Shown here: positions 1-6,577 of the stretch, in pieces
Position numbering within the stretch: position 1 is the stretch's first letter
Layout: each line of letters begins with the position of its first letter
Source of the DNA: an uncultured Bacillota bacterium
Lineage (GTDB): Bacteria; Bacillota_I; Bacilli_A; Erysipelotrichales; Erysipelotrichaceae
NCBI GenBank assembly: GCA_946619805.1
Contig: CAMOMM010000020.1
Span: 1-9,477, forward strand
Direction of reading: 5' to 3'
Length of the DNA: 9,477 bases
Notes under the pieces: model-generated
The model's input: only the letters and a program-made list of their open reading frames with translations
Told to the model about the DNA's origin: nothing
Databases searched by the model: none
Program-made: the position numbers and the translations under genes

Positions 1-907
1 TTTCCTTTCTGGCTTTTACATAGACAGAGCTTACGATACTGGCCAGAATAGTTGCAACGTAAGGTATTGCACCGGTGATCTGGCCTTTCAGGCTTGTCTG
101 CTGCAGGAAACTGCCAACAGACTGGCATATTCCGAAGAACAGACTGGCAGCTGCCACACCAAGAGGATGTGAAGCTCCAAGGTTATTGGCTGTCATGGCA
201 ATGTAGCCTTTGCCGCTTGATATGTTCTGAATAAACAGAGTTACAGAGCCCATTGATAATAATACCCCTGCCAGACCGCAGAGAATACCGCTGCAGGTCA
301 TCGTCAGAAACTGGTATTTTTCCACCGGAGTACCTAAGCTTCTGGCTGCTTCCTTGTTTATGCCGATGGCTCTTAAACGATAGCCAATGACTGTCTTGTA
401 AAGGAAGACATATACAGCTATTGCCAGTATCCAGCTTAAATAGTCAACATATGTCAGCCCATAGAAGCAGCTGGCCAGTTCCGGCAAAGTCTTGGAGAAA
501 AACGGTGTTACCTTTGTCAGTCCTACCAGTGACGGATCCTGGAACAGACCCTTTCTGCCAAAGAACACATACATCAGATAGATCGTCATGCCATTTGACA
601 TGGTATTGATGGCCATACCGGCAATAACCGGAGAAGCCTTAAGTTTAATGATGAAGAAAGCAAGAATACCGCTTACCACCATCGAGGTCAGAATACCGGC
701 TGCTATTGACAACAATACATTGCCATGCGTAAAGTAATTGACAACGATTGAGAAGAAAGCACTTAACATCATGCAGCCTTCCATGGCAACATTGAACACC
801 CCTGTCTTTGAACACATGGCAGCAGCCAGTGAACATAACAGGATCGGGGAACAGGCGCGCAGAGTAGAGGAAATGATTGCGCTAATATATGTCCAGCTTA
901 TGATCAT
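1..907 (-). CDS. nupQ: Nucleoside ABC transporter permease, NupQ/YufQ-like (3' end cut by window)
   Basis: Inner-membrane permease of a BmpA-type nucleoside importer, the second of two different permeases that form the channel. The frame opens at ATG 907-905, whose ATGA overlaps the stop of the preceding permease gene, so translation is probably coupled. A GGAG lies 11 nt upstream, which is rather far. I read 302 complete codons, beginning MIISWTYISAIISSTLRACS and still open at base 1. Family members are about 310-320 residues, so only a few C-terminal residues are missing. The protein is almost wholly hydrophobic, with roughly eight membrane segments. Family features visible are GVFNVAMEG near residue 36, an SPVIAGMAINT stretch near 91, and YRLRAIGINKEAARSLG near 176, which fits the cytoplasmic loop that contacts the ATPase. 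Known: this family (LivH/RbsC-like, PF02653) works with NupP and NupO. The substrate, nucleoside, is inferred from family and operon. Confidence 0.9.
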   Translation of the reverse strand, partial: MIISWTYISAIISSTLRACSPILLCSLAAAMCSKTGVFNVAMEGCMMLSAFFSIVVNYFTHGNVLLSIAAGILTSMVVSGILAFFIIKLKASPVIAGMAINTMSNGMTIYLMYVFFGRKGLFQDPSLVGLTKVTPFFSKTLPELASCFYGLTYVDYLSWILAIAVYVFLYKTVIGYRLRAIGINKEAARSLGTPVEKYQFLTMTCSGILCGLAGVLLSMGSVTLFIQNISSGKGYIAMTANNLGASHPLGVAAASLFFGICQSVGSFLQQTSLKGQITGAIPYVATILASIVSSVYVKARKE

Positions 908-1965
908 TTTTCAGCACTCTCCTTTCCCTTATTCAGTCTGCTCCAGTCTATGGCGATCTTGGCTGTTATAAGCATTGATATGACACCCTGAATGATCTGA
1001 GTTATTTCACTCGGGATATTCATGGTGAGCTCAATTGAAGCTCCGCCAATGGTTATGCCGGCCAGGAATATCGAACTGAACAGTGTACCTATCATGTTGT
1101 AGTTGCTCATAAGAGAAGCAGTGATACCGCTCCAGGAATAGCCCGGAGAAGTGATCATTTCATCAACATAGCGGAATTTCGTACCTAAGACTTCACAGGC
1201 ACCGCCCAATCCGGCAACAGCTCCTGAAATCATCAGAACCATGTACATGGTTTTACGTGACTTAATGCCGCCGTATTCAGCAAAACGGGGATTCAGTCCG
1301 CCCATTCTGGCCTTATATCCGAAGCTTGTTCTTTTGACGAGAAAATTAACGAATATTACAACAGCCAGAGCAATGATGAAACCATAATGCGTAGTGTATT
1401 TCGGTAAGATACGAGGCAGGATCGACCCCTCAATTTTCTGGGTCTGTATCGCCAGTTTATCAAGGGCATATGGATCCAGGAAAACATAGTTGGTCAGATA
1501 TGAAGCAAAGTAATTTGCCACATAGTTGAACATGAGCGTAATAATAAGCAGGTATGCATTGAACCTGGCACTTACGAATGCACTGCACAATGAATACAGC
1601 GCACCGGCAACCATTGAGCACAGAATTGTCAGAATAACTACCAGCCAGTCCGGTCCAGGTAATCTTGGCGCAACAATAGCTGCTGTAATAGCGCCCATGA
1701 TCATCTGGCCCTGGGCACCCATAGAGGAGTAACCGCTGCCCCAGGCCAGAGCGGCACTGACACCGCAGAAAATAATCGGTGTTGCCCTGGTAAGCGTGGA
1801 GGCCAGAGAAAAGCTAGTCAGATATCCGCCTTTCAGTAATCCCCATATACCTGCAACAGGATTCTTACCGGTACTCATTATTATAATTGCACCAATTAAC
1901 AGACCTGTCAGAATAGCCATCAAAGGATAAGCCAGAGAGCTTAGCAGTCTCTTTATCTTATTCAT
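904..1965 (-). CDS. nupP: Nucleoside ABC transporter permease, NupP/YufP-like
   Basis: First of the two membrane permeases of the nucleoside importer. I place the start at ATG 1965-1963, giving 353 residues (MNKIKRLLSSLAYPLMAILT...). A GTG nine bases further upstream is in frame, but it lies inside the Shine-Dalgarno sequence GGGAGGTG that serves the ATG, so it is unlikely to be used. The ATG overlaps the last 8 bases of the ATPase gene (ATGAATAA), a coupled arrangement. An N-terminal hydrophobic helix is followed by about eight or nine further membrane segments. The YKARMGGLNPRFAEYGGI segment near residue 220 matches the coupling-loop region of this family, and a Gly-rich SGAVAGLGGACEVLG stretch follows. 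Length agrees with B. subtilis NupP-type proteins (about 350). Its partners are the NupQ-like permease, which starts in its ATGA, and the double ATPase upstream. The family is clear; the precise substrate is inferred. Confidence 0.92.
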   Translation of the reverse strand: MNKIKRLLSSLAYPLMAILTGLLIGAIIIMSTGKNPVAGIWGLLKGGYLTSFSLASTLTRATPIIFCGVSAALAWGSGYSSMGAQGQMIMGAITAAIVAPRLPGPDWLVVILTILCSMVAGALYSLCSAFVSARFNAYLLIITLMFNYVANYFASYLTNYVFLDPYALDKLAIQTQKIEGSILPRILPKYTTHYGFIIALAVVIFVNFLVKRTSFGYKARMGGLNPRFAEYGGIKSRKTMYMVLMISGAVAGLGGACEVLGTKFRYVDEMITSPGYSWSGITASLMSNYNMIGTLFSSIFLAGITIGGASIELTMNIPSEITQIIQGVISMLITAKIAIDWSRLNKGKESAEK

Positions 1966-3463
1966 GGACTTCACCTCCCAGCATCATGATTCCCAGTTTA
2001 CGGTCATCAATTTCACCATGTCTGAATTCATGATTCAGATGGCCTTCAAACATGACATATATACGATCGCTTAATTTCAGTATTTCGCTTAATTCGGATG
2101 AAACCAGTAAGACTCCACCCCTGTTTTCCTTTTTGTTAACCAGTTTTTCGTGAACAAACTCCATGGCACCAATATCAATGCCTCTTGTCGGTTCACAGGC
2201 AATGGTCAATGGAACATCTCTCTCCACTTCTCTGGCACAGACTATCTTCTGGGCATTTCCGCCGGAGAGTTCTTTCATTTTCTGTGAATATGTATCAACT
2301 TTAACCCTGTATTCTTTTATAAGCTGATCAGCATGCTGATCAATCTTTTTTTGATTGAGAATACCTTTTCTGGAAAATTCCCGGCTGTCTTCTTCACCCA
2401 TTAACAGGTTATCTGACAGTGATGCTTCAGTTGCACTTCCCCACAGATAACGGTCTTCAGGAATATAGGAAAGTCCGGCTTTTCTGATCACGTCGACAGT
2501 TTTGTTGGAAACATCTACGCCATCAACCATGACTTTGCCTTCATATTCTCTTTCCAGGCCGGTTATGCAGCGAATCAGTTCACTCTGTCCGTTACCGCTG
2601 ACACCGGCAATTCCGACGATTTCTCCTTCGTCTACATGAAGGTTGACATCATTGAGCACTTTCTTTCCGGATTCACTTCCCATTGTCAGTCCGCTGACTG
2701 ATAACAGAGTTCTGCCTGTCTTGACCGGTTTGATGTCAAGATTCATCAGCTGTCTTCCAATCATCATATATGACAGCTCTTCCGGGGAAGTATCAACCTT
2801 ATTTACTCTGCCAACCACTACACCTGCTCTCATGACCACGACTCTGTCAGCCACTTCCATGACTTCGTTGAGCTTGTGCGTAATGATTATCAGACTCTTG
2901 CCGGCTTTTGCCAGATTCTTCATGGTCTTTAACAGATCATCGACTTCACCTGGCGTCAGAACTGCACTTGGTTCATCGAAAATGATAGTATCGGCATTCT
3001 GATACAGCGTTTTAAGTATTTCCACACGCTGCTGTGTTCCAACTGAACAGTCTCTGATAACTGCTTCCGGATCAACATCAAGTCCGTATTTCTCAGACAG
3101 TTCTCTGACTTTTTCAATGTTTTTCTTTTTATCCAGAAAACCGTATTTCTGCTGTTCGTTGTTGTAGACAATGTTTTCCGTGACAGTCATTGGCGGAAAC
3201 AGCATAAAATGCTGCTGAACCATTCCGATGCCCATTTTCATGGCATCAGAAGGACTGTTGAAGCTTACCTTCTGGCCTTTAACATAGATTTCACCGCTGT
3301 CCGGTTTTTCCAGACCATACAGTATCTTCATGATAGTAGACTTTCCGGCACCGTTTTCTCCGACAATGGCCAGAATTTCACCTTCATTCAGATCTATGCT
3401 GACATTATCATTTGCGACGACTCTTCCATAGGTCTTAACAATATTCTTCATTTCAAGAATCAT
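1958..3463 (-). CDS. nupO: Nucleoside ABC transporter double ATPase, NupO/YufO-like
   Basis: Cytoplasmic energy-coupling subunit of 501 residues with two fused ABC domains. Domain 1 has Walker A GENGAGKS (35-42), a family-typical degenerate signature SVGTQQRVE (140-148), Walker B IIFDEP with D163 and E164, and the switch histidine H196. Domain 2 is degenerate at Walker A (GVSGNGQS, 287-294, Gln in place of Lys) but keeps the signature LSGGNAQK (399-406). Its Walker B reads IACEP, with Cys for Asp, and Ser takes the place of the switch histidine near 456. Such asymmetry is known in RbsA/NupO-type ATPases, so one functional hydrolysis site is expected. ATG 3463 has AGGGGA 6 nt upstream. The gene lies 95 bp after the lipoprotein gene, with a stem-loop between, and overlaps nupP by 8 bp. 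A sugar importer is the alternative, but the BmpA-type partner favours nucleosides. Confidence 0.94.
   Translation of the reverse strand: MILEMKNIVKTYGRVVANDNVSIDLNEGEILAIVGENGAGKSTIMKILYGLEKPDSGEIYVKGQKVSFNSPSDAMKMGIGMVQQHFMLFPPMTVTENIVYNNEQQKYGFLDKKKNIEKVRELSEKYGLDVDPEAVIRDCSVGTQQRVEILKTLYQNADTIIFDEPSAVLTPGEVDDLLKTMKNLAKAGKSLIIITHKLNEVMEVADRVVVMRAGVVVGRVNKVDTSPEELSYMMIGRQLMNLDIKPVKTGRTLLSVSGLTMGSESGKKVLNDVNLHVDEGEIVGIAGVSGNGQSELIRCITGLEREYEGKVMVDGVDVSNKTVDVIRKAGLSYIPEDRYLWGSATEASLSDNLLMGEEDSREFSRKGILNQKKIDQHADQLIKEYRVKVDTYSQKMKELSGGNAQKIVCAREVERDVPLTIACEPTRGIDIGAMEFVHEKLVNKKENRGGVLLVSSELSEILKLSDRIYVMFEGHLNHEFRHGEIDDRKLGIMMLGGEVHE
1972..1979 (-). promoter_or_regulatory. Shine-Dalgarno site that fixes the nupP start
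   Basis: On the minus strand GGGAGGTG is followed by AAGTCC and then ATG at 1965. The spacing from the GGAGG core to this ATG is 8 nt, which is ideal. An in-frame GTG (1974-1972) is part of the site itself, has no ribosome binding site of its own, and should not be taken as the start. The whole site lies inside the last codons of the ATPase gene. Confidence 0.85.
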
Positions 3464-3484
3464 AACAGTTCCCCTTTTAACAGT

Positions 3485-3516
3485 TGTGCGGAAATAATAT
3501 TAATTATTCCCGCACA
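3485..3516 (-). terminator. Intercistronic stem-loop between bmpA and nupO (attenuator or mRNA-end stabiliser)
   Basis: A 32-base inverted repeat with 7 GC-rich base pairs (TGTGCGG/CCGCACA), one mismatch, 6 AT pairs and a 4-base loop. On the transcribed strand it follows the bmpA stop by about 42 nt and precedes the nupO ATG by 21 nt. The bases after it read ACTGTTAAAAGG, without a U-run, so a full intrinsic terminator is unlikely. Stem-loops at this position commonly protect the binding-protein mRNA or partly stop transcription, making the lipoprotein more abundant than the membrane subunits. That role is inferred. Confidence 0.65.
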
Positions 3517-3558
3517 GCTTTTCCTAATAAATTAATTATTGATTTGTTTGTTTATTTC

Positions 3559-4620
3559 TTACTCTTTGTAGTCATCTTCCATAACATATGGGAGAACTAC
3601 CTTACCGCTCTTGAGATCATCAGCGGCTTTATGACCGGCTGCCAGAACTTCATCTGTCATGATTTCAGTATTACGGTAATTGGCATCAAAGTTAACACCG
3701 ACAACACAGAAGGCATCCTGAACAACACCTAATGTTGTAGCTCCACCGGTAACCTTGCCATCTTCCAGGAAGTCATCAACGATCATCTTCATAGGAATGG
3801 CAGTATTCTTTGTTAATCCGGAAATGATGTACGGATTATCAGGAGTTGTCTGGTCAACGCTTAATCCTGATGTATAGATCGGTTCTGCACCATCAGCAAT
3901 TCTGTCTAAGGCATACTGATAGATACCTGCATTGGCACTGTTGGCAACACTGCCCATGATGAAGTGTCCGTTTGCACCTAAAGCAGCAGCGACCTCAACA
4001 GCCTTGTTATATGTGGCACTTGTGTCACCATAAGTATCGGCATATGCTGATACAAATTTGGCATCAGGCTTAACTGACTTGACACCTTCCATGAAGCCAT
4101 ACTTATATTCAAAGTTAGACTGCTGCTGGAAGTTTCCGATATAGCCAAATACTGTATCATCAGGGAAAGCAGTTGCGATCATTGCACCCATGACATAACA
4201 GCCATCAGTTGTATTGAAATTCATGCTCATGATCTTTTCATTAGCTGCAATTGTGTCAATGACGCCAAACCGGACATCCGGGAATTCTTCCTGTAATGTG
4301 CTGAATGGAGCTGCAGCGTTCCAGCCTACACCAACTATAAGATTATAACCCTGTTCGCAGGCAGTACGTGTTTTCTGCTCCCAGTCATCTGTATTGATAC
4401 ATTCAATGATGCTTTCGGTAAAACCGTATTCCTTAGCCATAGCATCAAGCTGATTCTTGGCCTGCAGAATGAACTGGTCGGTGCCGACAGTATTTGATAC
4501 CATGGCAATCTTGTAATCTGCATACTTGTTGGTCTGTTCACCCTCAGATTCTTTCTGACCACAGGCAGCAAGGCATAATACCATTGTCAGTGCCAGAAAC
4601 ATTGCAATTATCTTTTTCAT
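3559..4620 (-). CDS. bmpA: BmpA/PnrA-family nucleoside-binding lipoprotein of an ABC importer
   Basis: Extracellular substrate-binding protein, 353 residues, anchored by a lipid and delivering substrate to the NupOPQ-type importer encoded next. The start is ATG 4620, directly after AAGGAGG (4-nt spacing). An in-frame ATG 69 bases upstream lies before the predicted promoter +1 and would put 23 polar residues ahead of the signal peptide. The signal peptide is MKKIIAMFLALTMVLCLAAC, with lipobox LAAC and acylated C20, followed by a charged linker. The BMP fold then begins at KIAMVSNT. Likely ligand contacts by comparison with PnrA/TmpC are D48, F50, D122, D256 and K271. The usual Asn following the Phe seems to be Ile51 here. 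IDTIAANEKI, DGCYVMGAMIA and IGNFQQQ are recognisable family blocks. Equivalent to B. subtilis NupN. Nucleoside or another purine-like ligand is inferred from the family. Confidence 0.93.
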   Translation of the reverse strand: MKKIIAMFLALTMVLCLAACGQKESEGEQTNKYADYKIAMVSNTVGTDQFILQAKNQLDAMAKEYGFTESIIECINTDDWEQKTRTACEQGYNLIVGVGWNAAAPFSTLQEEFPDVRFGVIDTIAANEKIMSMNFNTTDGCYVMGAMIATAFPDDTVFGYIGNFQQQSNFEYKYGFMEGVKSVKPDAKFVSAYADTYGDTSATYNKAVEVAAALGANGHFIMGSVANSANAGIYQYALDRIADGAEPIYTSGLSVDQTTPDNPYIISGLTKNTAIPMKMIVDDFLEDGKVTGGATTLGVVQDAFCVVGVNFDANYRNTEIMTDEVLAAGHKAADDLKSGKVVLPYVMEDDYKE

Positions 4621-4631
4621 ATTTCCTCCTT

Positions 4632-4643
4632 CAGGTTTCCCTG
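4632..4643 (-). other. Short GAAA-loop hairpin in the bmpA leader
   Basis: On the transcribed strand CAGG-GAAA-CCTG forms a 4-bp stem closed by a GNRA tetraloop. It starts about 5 nt from the predicted 5' end of the transcript and abuts the AAGGAGG ribosome binding site. It could protect the 5' end or modulate ribosome access. It is short enough to have arisen by chance. Confidence 0.35.
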
Positions 4644-4647
4644 TTTT

Positions 4648-4683
4648 CAAATAAATTATCCTATAATTTTTCCACCAGTTATA
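4648..4683 (-). promoter_or_regulatory. Predicted promoter of the bmpA-nupOPQ operon, weak -35
   Basis: The best -10 on the minus strand is GATAAT at 4660-4655, predicting +1 at G4648 and a 28-nt leader. The hexamer 17 bp upstream is TATAAC (4683-4678), a very poor match to TTGACA, as expected for an activator-dependent promoter. The 12-bp palindrome centred between 4689 and 4690 falls at -41.5, the classical class II activator position for Crp/Fnr proteins. Confidence 0.5.
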
Positions 4684-4710
4684 TGACATATGTCACATTG
4701 ATGTTATAAT
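4683..4710 (+). promoter_or_regulatory. Promoter of the yeiL-like regulator, predicted leaderless
   Basis: The -35 ATGACA (4683-4688, 5 of 6 consensus), a 16-bp spacer and a perfect -10 TATAAT (4705-4710) form the strongest promoter in the window. With the usual 6-base gap after the -10, +1 is 4717, the A of the regulator ATG. The -35 lies within the palindromic operator except for its first base, so a protein bound there should block polymerase. Confidence 0.65.
4684..4695. promoter_or_regulatory. Perfect 12-bp palindrome, candidate operator of the YeiL-like regulator
   Basis: TGACATATGTCA is identical on both strands. It has two TGACA-type half-sites with a 2-bp centre, similar in architecture to PrfA-type sites (TTAACA-NN-TGTTAA) of the Crp/Fnr superfamily. 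It overlaps the -35 of the regulator promoter on one side and sits at -41.5 of the predicted importer promoter on the other. Binding by the adjacent regulator is inferred from position and symmetry. Confidence 0.55.
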
Positions 4711-4716
4711 AAATTC

Positions 4717-5397
4717 ATGAGAATCATCAGAAACATAAATACAAAAAGAGAATTCATCAGAGCTTCAAATGTAAACTCTGTTTTCAGCAATGACATAACT
4801 GACATCTGTGAATTGCTTCTGTATGAAAAAGGCGATTTCCTTATACAGGAAGGCTCCATTCAGAATTATCTTCTCTTCCTTGTAAAGGGTGAAATAATCA
4901 TGACAGTTCTTTCTCATAAGGGTTTTGACTATGCCATAGGAGGTTCCCATAAATTTGAAGTCTATGGTGAAGCCAGTGCCCTCTGGGGGGAAATACCGGA
5001 AAACAGCATATGGGCGACCACAGATGCCTACTGTCTGGGAATAAATCTGGAAAAATACAGATCTTTGTTACTGAATGACACCAGATTTCTGACATATATT
5101 GCACAGCAGCTTTCCAAGCGACTGAAAACGATGTCCAAGAACCTGCTCACTCACGTTGAAAGCAATGCTGAAAATGTTCTCGCTGCATATATTCTGCAGA
5201 ACCAGAAGAACAACATCTTCACCAGCAAGCTCACCCTGACCGCTGAAGCAGTTGGAATAAGCTACAGGCATCTGATACGACTTCTTAACAGTCTGTGTGA
5301 AAGAAATCTTCTCAGAAAGGAAAACCACCATTACTACATTGTTGATCACGGCAAACTGACCGAGCTTTCCAACAAAGCCTACCGTTTCTACAGCTGA
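4717..5397 (+). CDS. yeiL: Crp/Fnr-family transcriptional regulator, YeiL-like
   Basis: DNA-binding regulator of 226 residues. Residues about 25-120 form a cyclic-nucleotide-binding-type beta barrel (LIQEGSIQNYLLFLVKGEI, then EVYGEASALWGEIPENSIWA), and residues about 172-203 a winged helix-turn-helix with SYRHLIRLLNSLCERNLLR. The PLUS segment YRSLLLNDTRFL and the SYRHL recognition helix resemble E. coli YeiL as I remember it. The phosphate-cassette arginine of true cAMP binders is absent, so the effector is probably not cAMP. Cys31, Cys106 and Cys194 do not form an obvious Fnr-like Fe-S cluster pattern. ATG 4717 has no Shine-Dalgarno site. An in-frame stop lies at 4699-4701 with no start codon between, so this start is secure and the mRNA is probably leaderless. 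It is divergent from the nucleoside importer, which it likely controls. In E. coli, yeiL also lies beside nucleoside and pseudouridine genes. Confidence 0.85.
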   Translation: MRIIRNINTKREFIRASNVNSVFSNDITDICELLLYEKGDFLIQEGSIQNYLLFLVKGEIIMTVLSHKGFDYAIGGSHKFEVYGEASALWGEIPENSIWATTDAYCLGINLEKYRSLLLNDTRFLTYIAQQLSKRLKTMSKNLLTHVESNAENVLAAYILQNQKNNIFTSKLTLTAEAVGISYRHLIRLLNSLCERNLLRKENHHYYIVDHGKLTELSNKAYRFYS

Positions 5398-5430
5398 CCG
5401 GCGGATAATTCTCTTATTATAGTCCTTACA

Positions 5431-5458
5431 AAAAGTATGTCATTTACGACATACTTTT
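5431..5458. terminator. Bidirectional intrinsic terminator between convergent genes
   Basis: AAAAGTATGTC and GACATACTTTT form an 11-bp stem around a 6-base loop. Reading plus, the stem ends in CTTTTCTTATT; reading minus, in CTTTTTGT. It lies 33 bp after the regulator stop and 1 bp after the aldo/keto reductase stop, so it can end both transcripts. The stem is AT-rich, so efficiency may be moderate. Confidence 0.75.
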
Positions 5459-5459
5459 C

Positions 5460-6575
5460 TTATTCCATCATTTCCCTGGCCTGCTGCAGCAGATCAGTGA
5501 TCGGCAGATGCTGCGGGCAGGCTCCTTCACACTGTCTGCACCTGATGCAGTCAGACGCTTTATGTCCCTCAGGGGCAGCAACCGCATATGCTTCCCTTGC
5601 TTCGGCCAGCTGACCGTTGCCCAGCTGCTTGTTGGCAGCCTTGAAGATCTCCGGGATGTTGATTCCCATAGGACAGCCTTTGGTACAGTAACTGCAGGCT
5701 GTACACGGAATCGTTGAGGAATGTCCCAGAATGCGCTGAGCCTGCTGAATGATCTTCTGTTCTTCGTCATTCAAAGGCTGGAAATCCTTCATGTAAGAGA
5801 GGTTATCCTTCATCTGATCGATGCTGGACATTCCTGACAAAACGGTAATGATGCCATCCAGCGATGCCACAAATCTGATAGCCCAGGAAGCATATGACAT
5901 GTCAGGATGATAATCCCTGAAAAGCTTCTTTACGGCTTCAGGAGGATTGGCTAAGGTACCGCCTTTAACAGGTTCCATTACGGTAATGGAAACACCGTGT
6001 TTTCTGGCTACTTCATAATTGGCTCTGGAAGTTACCGAAGGTCTTTCCCAGTCTGCATAGTTGATCTGCAGCTGAATGAAATCAACTTCCGGATGCTGTG
6101 TCAGCAGCTTATCCAGCAGTTGCGGTCCTCCATGGAATGAGAAACCAAAATGCTTTACCAGACCTTTTTCCTTCAGTTCCCTGACAAAATCCCAGATATG
6201 GAATTTATCGTATTTGGCGTAGTTATTCTCCATGATTGAATGAAGCAGGTAATAGTCAAAATACCCAGCACCGGTTCTTTCCAGTGAGGTATAGAACTGC
6301 TTCTTGCAAGCCTTTTCCGTCGGGGCCAGGATGAAGGCATTGATCTTATCGGCCAGGGTATAGGAATCACGCGGATATCTTTCAACCAGCGCCTTCTTAA
6401 TGGCAGCTTCCGATCCCGGATACACATAAGCCGTATCAAAATAGGTAAACCCTGCTTCCATGAACAGGTCAACCATTTTCTTAACCTGTTCAACATCCGT
6501 AACAATGCCCTTTCGCGGCAGTCTCATTAATCCAAAACCCAGCTTTGGAGTTTCTTTTCCAAAATATTCAGACAT
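5460..6575 (-). CDS. Aldo/keto reductase with C-terminal 2[4Fe-4S] ferredoxin-like domain
   Basis: Cytoplasmic oxidoreductase of 371 residues. Residues about 1-285 form the AKR barrel, with the catalytic tetrad visible as D47 (TYFDTAY), Y52, K77 (LADKIN) and H112 (LLHS). The C-terminal tail carries two four-cysteine clusters, C291-C294-C297-C301 with following Pro, and C343-C346-C349-C353 with following Pro. Each is typical of a [4Fe-4S] site, so electrons may pass between NAD(P)H chemistry and a ferredoxin-type chain. Fused AKRs of this kind are common in anaerobic Bacillota, and their physiological substrates are mostly unknown. ATG 6575 is preceded by AAGGAGG within the end of the zinc-ribbon gene, leaving only 2 bp between the two. 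It is the last gene of the four-gene operon and is followed at once by a terminator. The family is certain; the substrate is not assignable. Confidence 0.93.
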   Translation of the reverse strand: MSEYFGKETPKLGFGLMRLPRKGIVTDVEQVKKMVDLFMEAGFTYFDTAYVYPGSEAAIKKALVERYPRDSYTLADKINAFILAPTEKACKKQFYTSLERTGAGYFDYYLLHSIMENNYAKYDKFHIWDFVRELKEKGLVKHFGFSFHGGPQLLDKLLTQHPEVDFIQLQINYADWERPSVTSRANYEVARKHGVSITVMEPVKGGTLANPPEAVKKLFRDYHPDMSYASWAIRFVASLDGIITVLSGMSSIDQMKDNLSYMKDFQPLNDEEQKIIQQAQRILGHSSTIPCTACSYCTKGCPMGINIPEIFKAANKQLGNGQLAEAREAYAVAAPEGHKASDCIRCRQCEGACPQHLPITDLLQQAREMME

Positions 6576-6577
6576 CT

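Noticed and set aside
2643..3002. Plus-strand open frame of 119 codons inside the ATPase gene
   Set aside because: It is antisense to essential ABC motifs (Walker B and H-loop of domain 1), has no ribosome binding site, and has Ser/Thr/Leu-rich shadow composition.
1..4620. Ribose or other sugar importer (RbsABC-like) instead of a nucleoside importer
   Set aside because: The ATPase and permeases are related to sugar systems, but there are two different permeases and the binding protein is of the BMP type, which matches the nucleoside group.
4621..4689. Upstream in-frame start for bmpA (23 extra residues)
   Set aside because: It precedes the predicted +1, has no ribosome binding site, and would bury a perfect lipoprotein signal peptide that has AAGGAGG just before its own ATG.
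4621..4716. Purine-type riboswitch upstream of the nucleoside importer
   Set aside because: The predicted leader is only 28 nt, and no aptamer-like three-way junction or conserved loops can be seen in the 96-bp region.
5431..5458. Terminator hairpin as a second regulator site (it contains TGTCA and GACATA)
   Set aside because: The half-sites are in the wrong orientation and spacing for the operator, and T-runs on both sides with convergent stops explain it as a terminator.
5895..5904. TGACATGTCA palindrome resembling the operator
   Set aside because: It lies inside the reductase coding sequence, lacks the 2-bp centre of the intergenic site, and no promoter is nearby.
6173..6505. Minus-strand 110-codon frame overlapping the aldo/keto reductase in another frame
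   Set aside because: Arg/Trp-rich translation without a domain, lying within the conserved catalytic region of the reductase.
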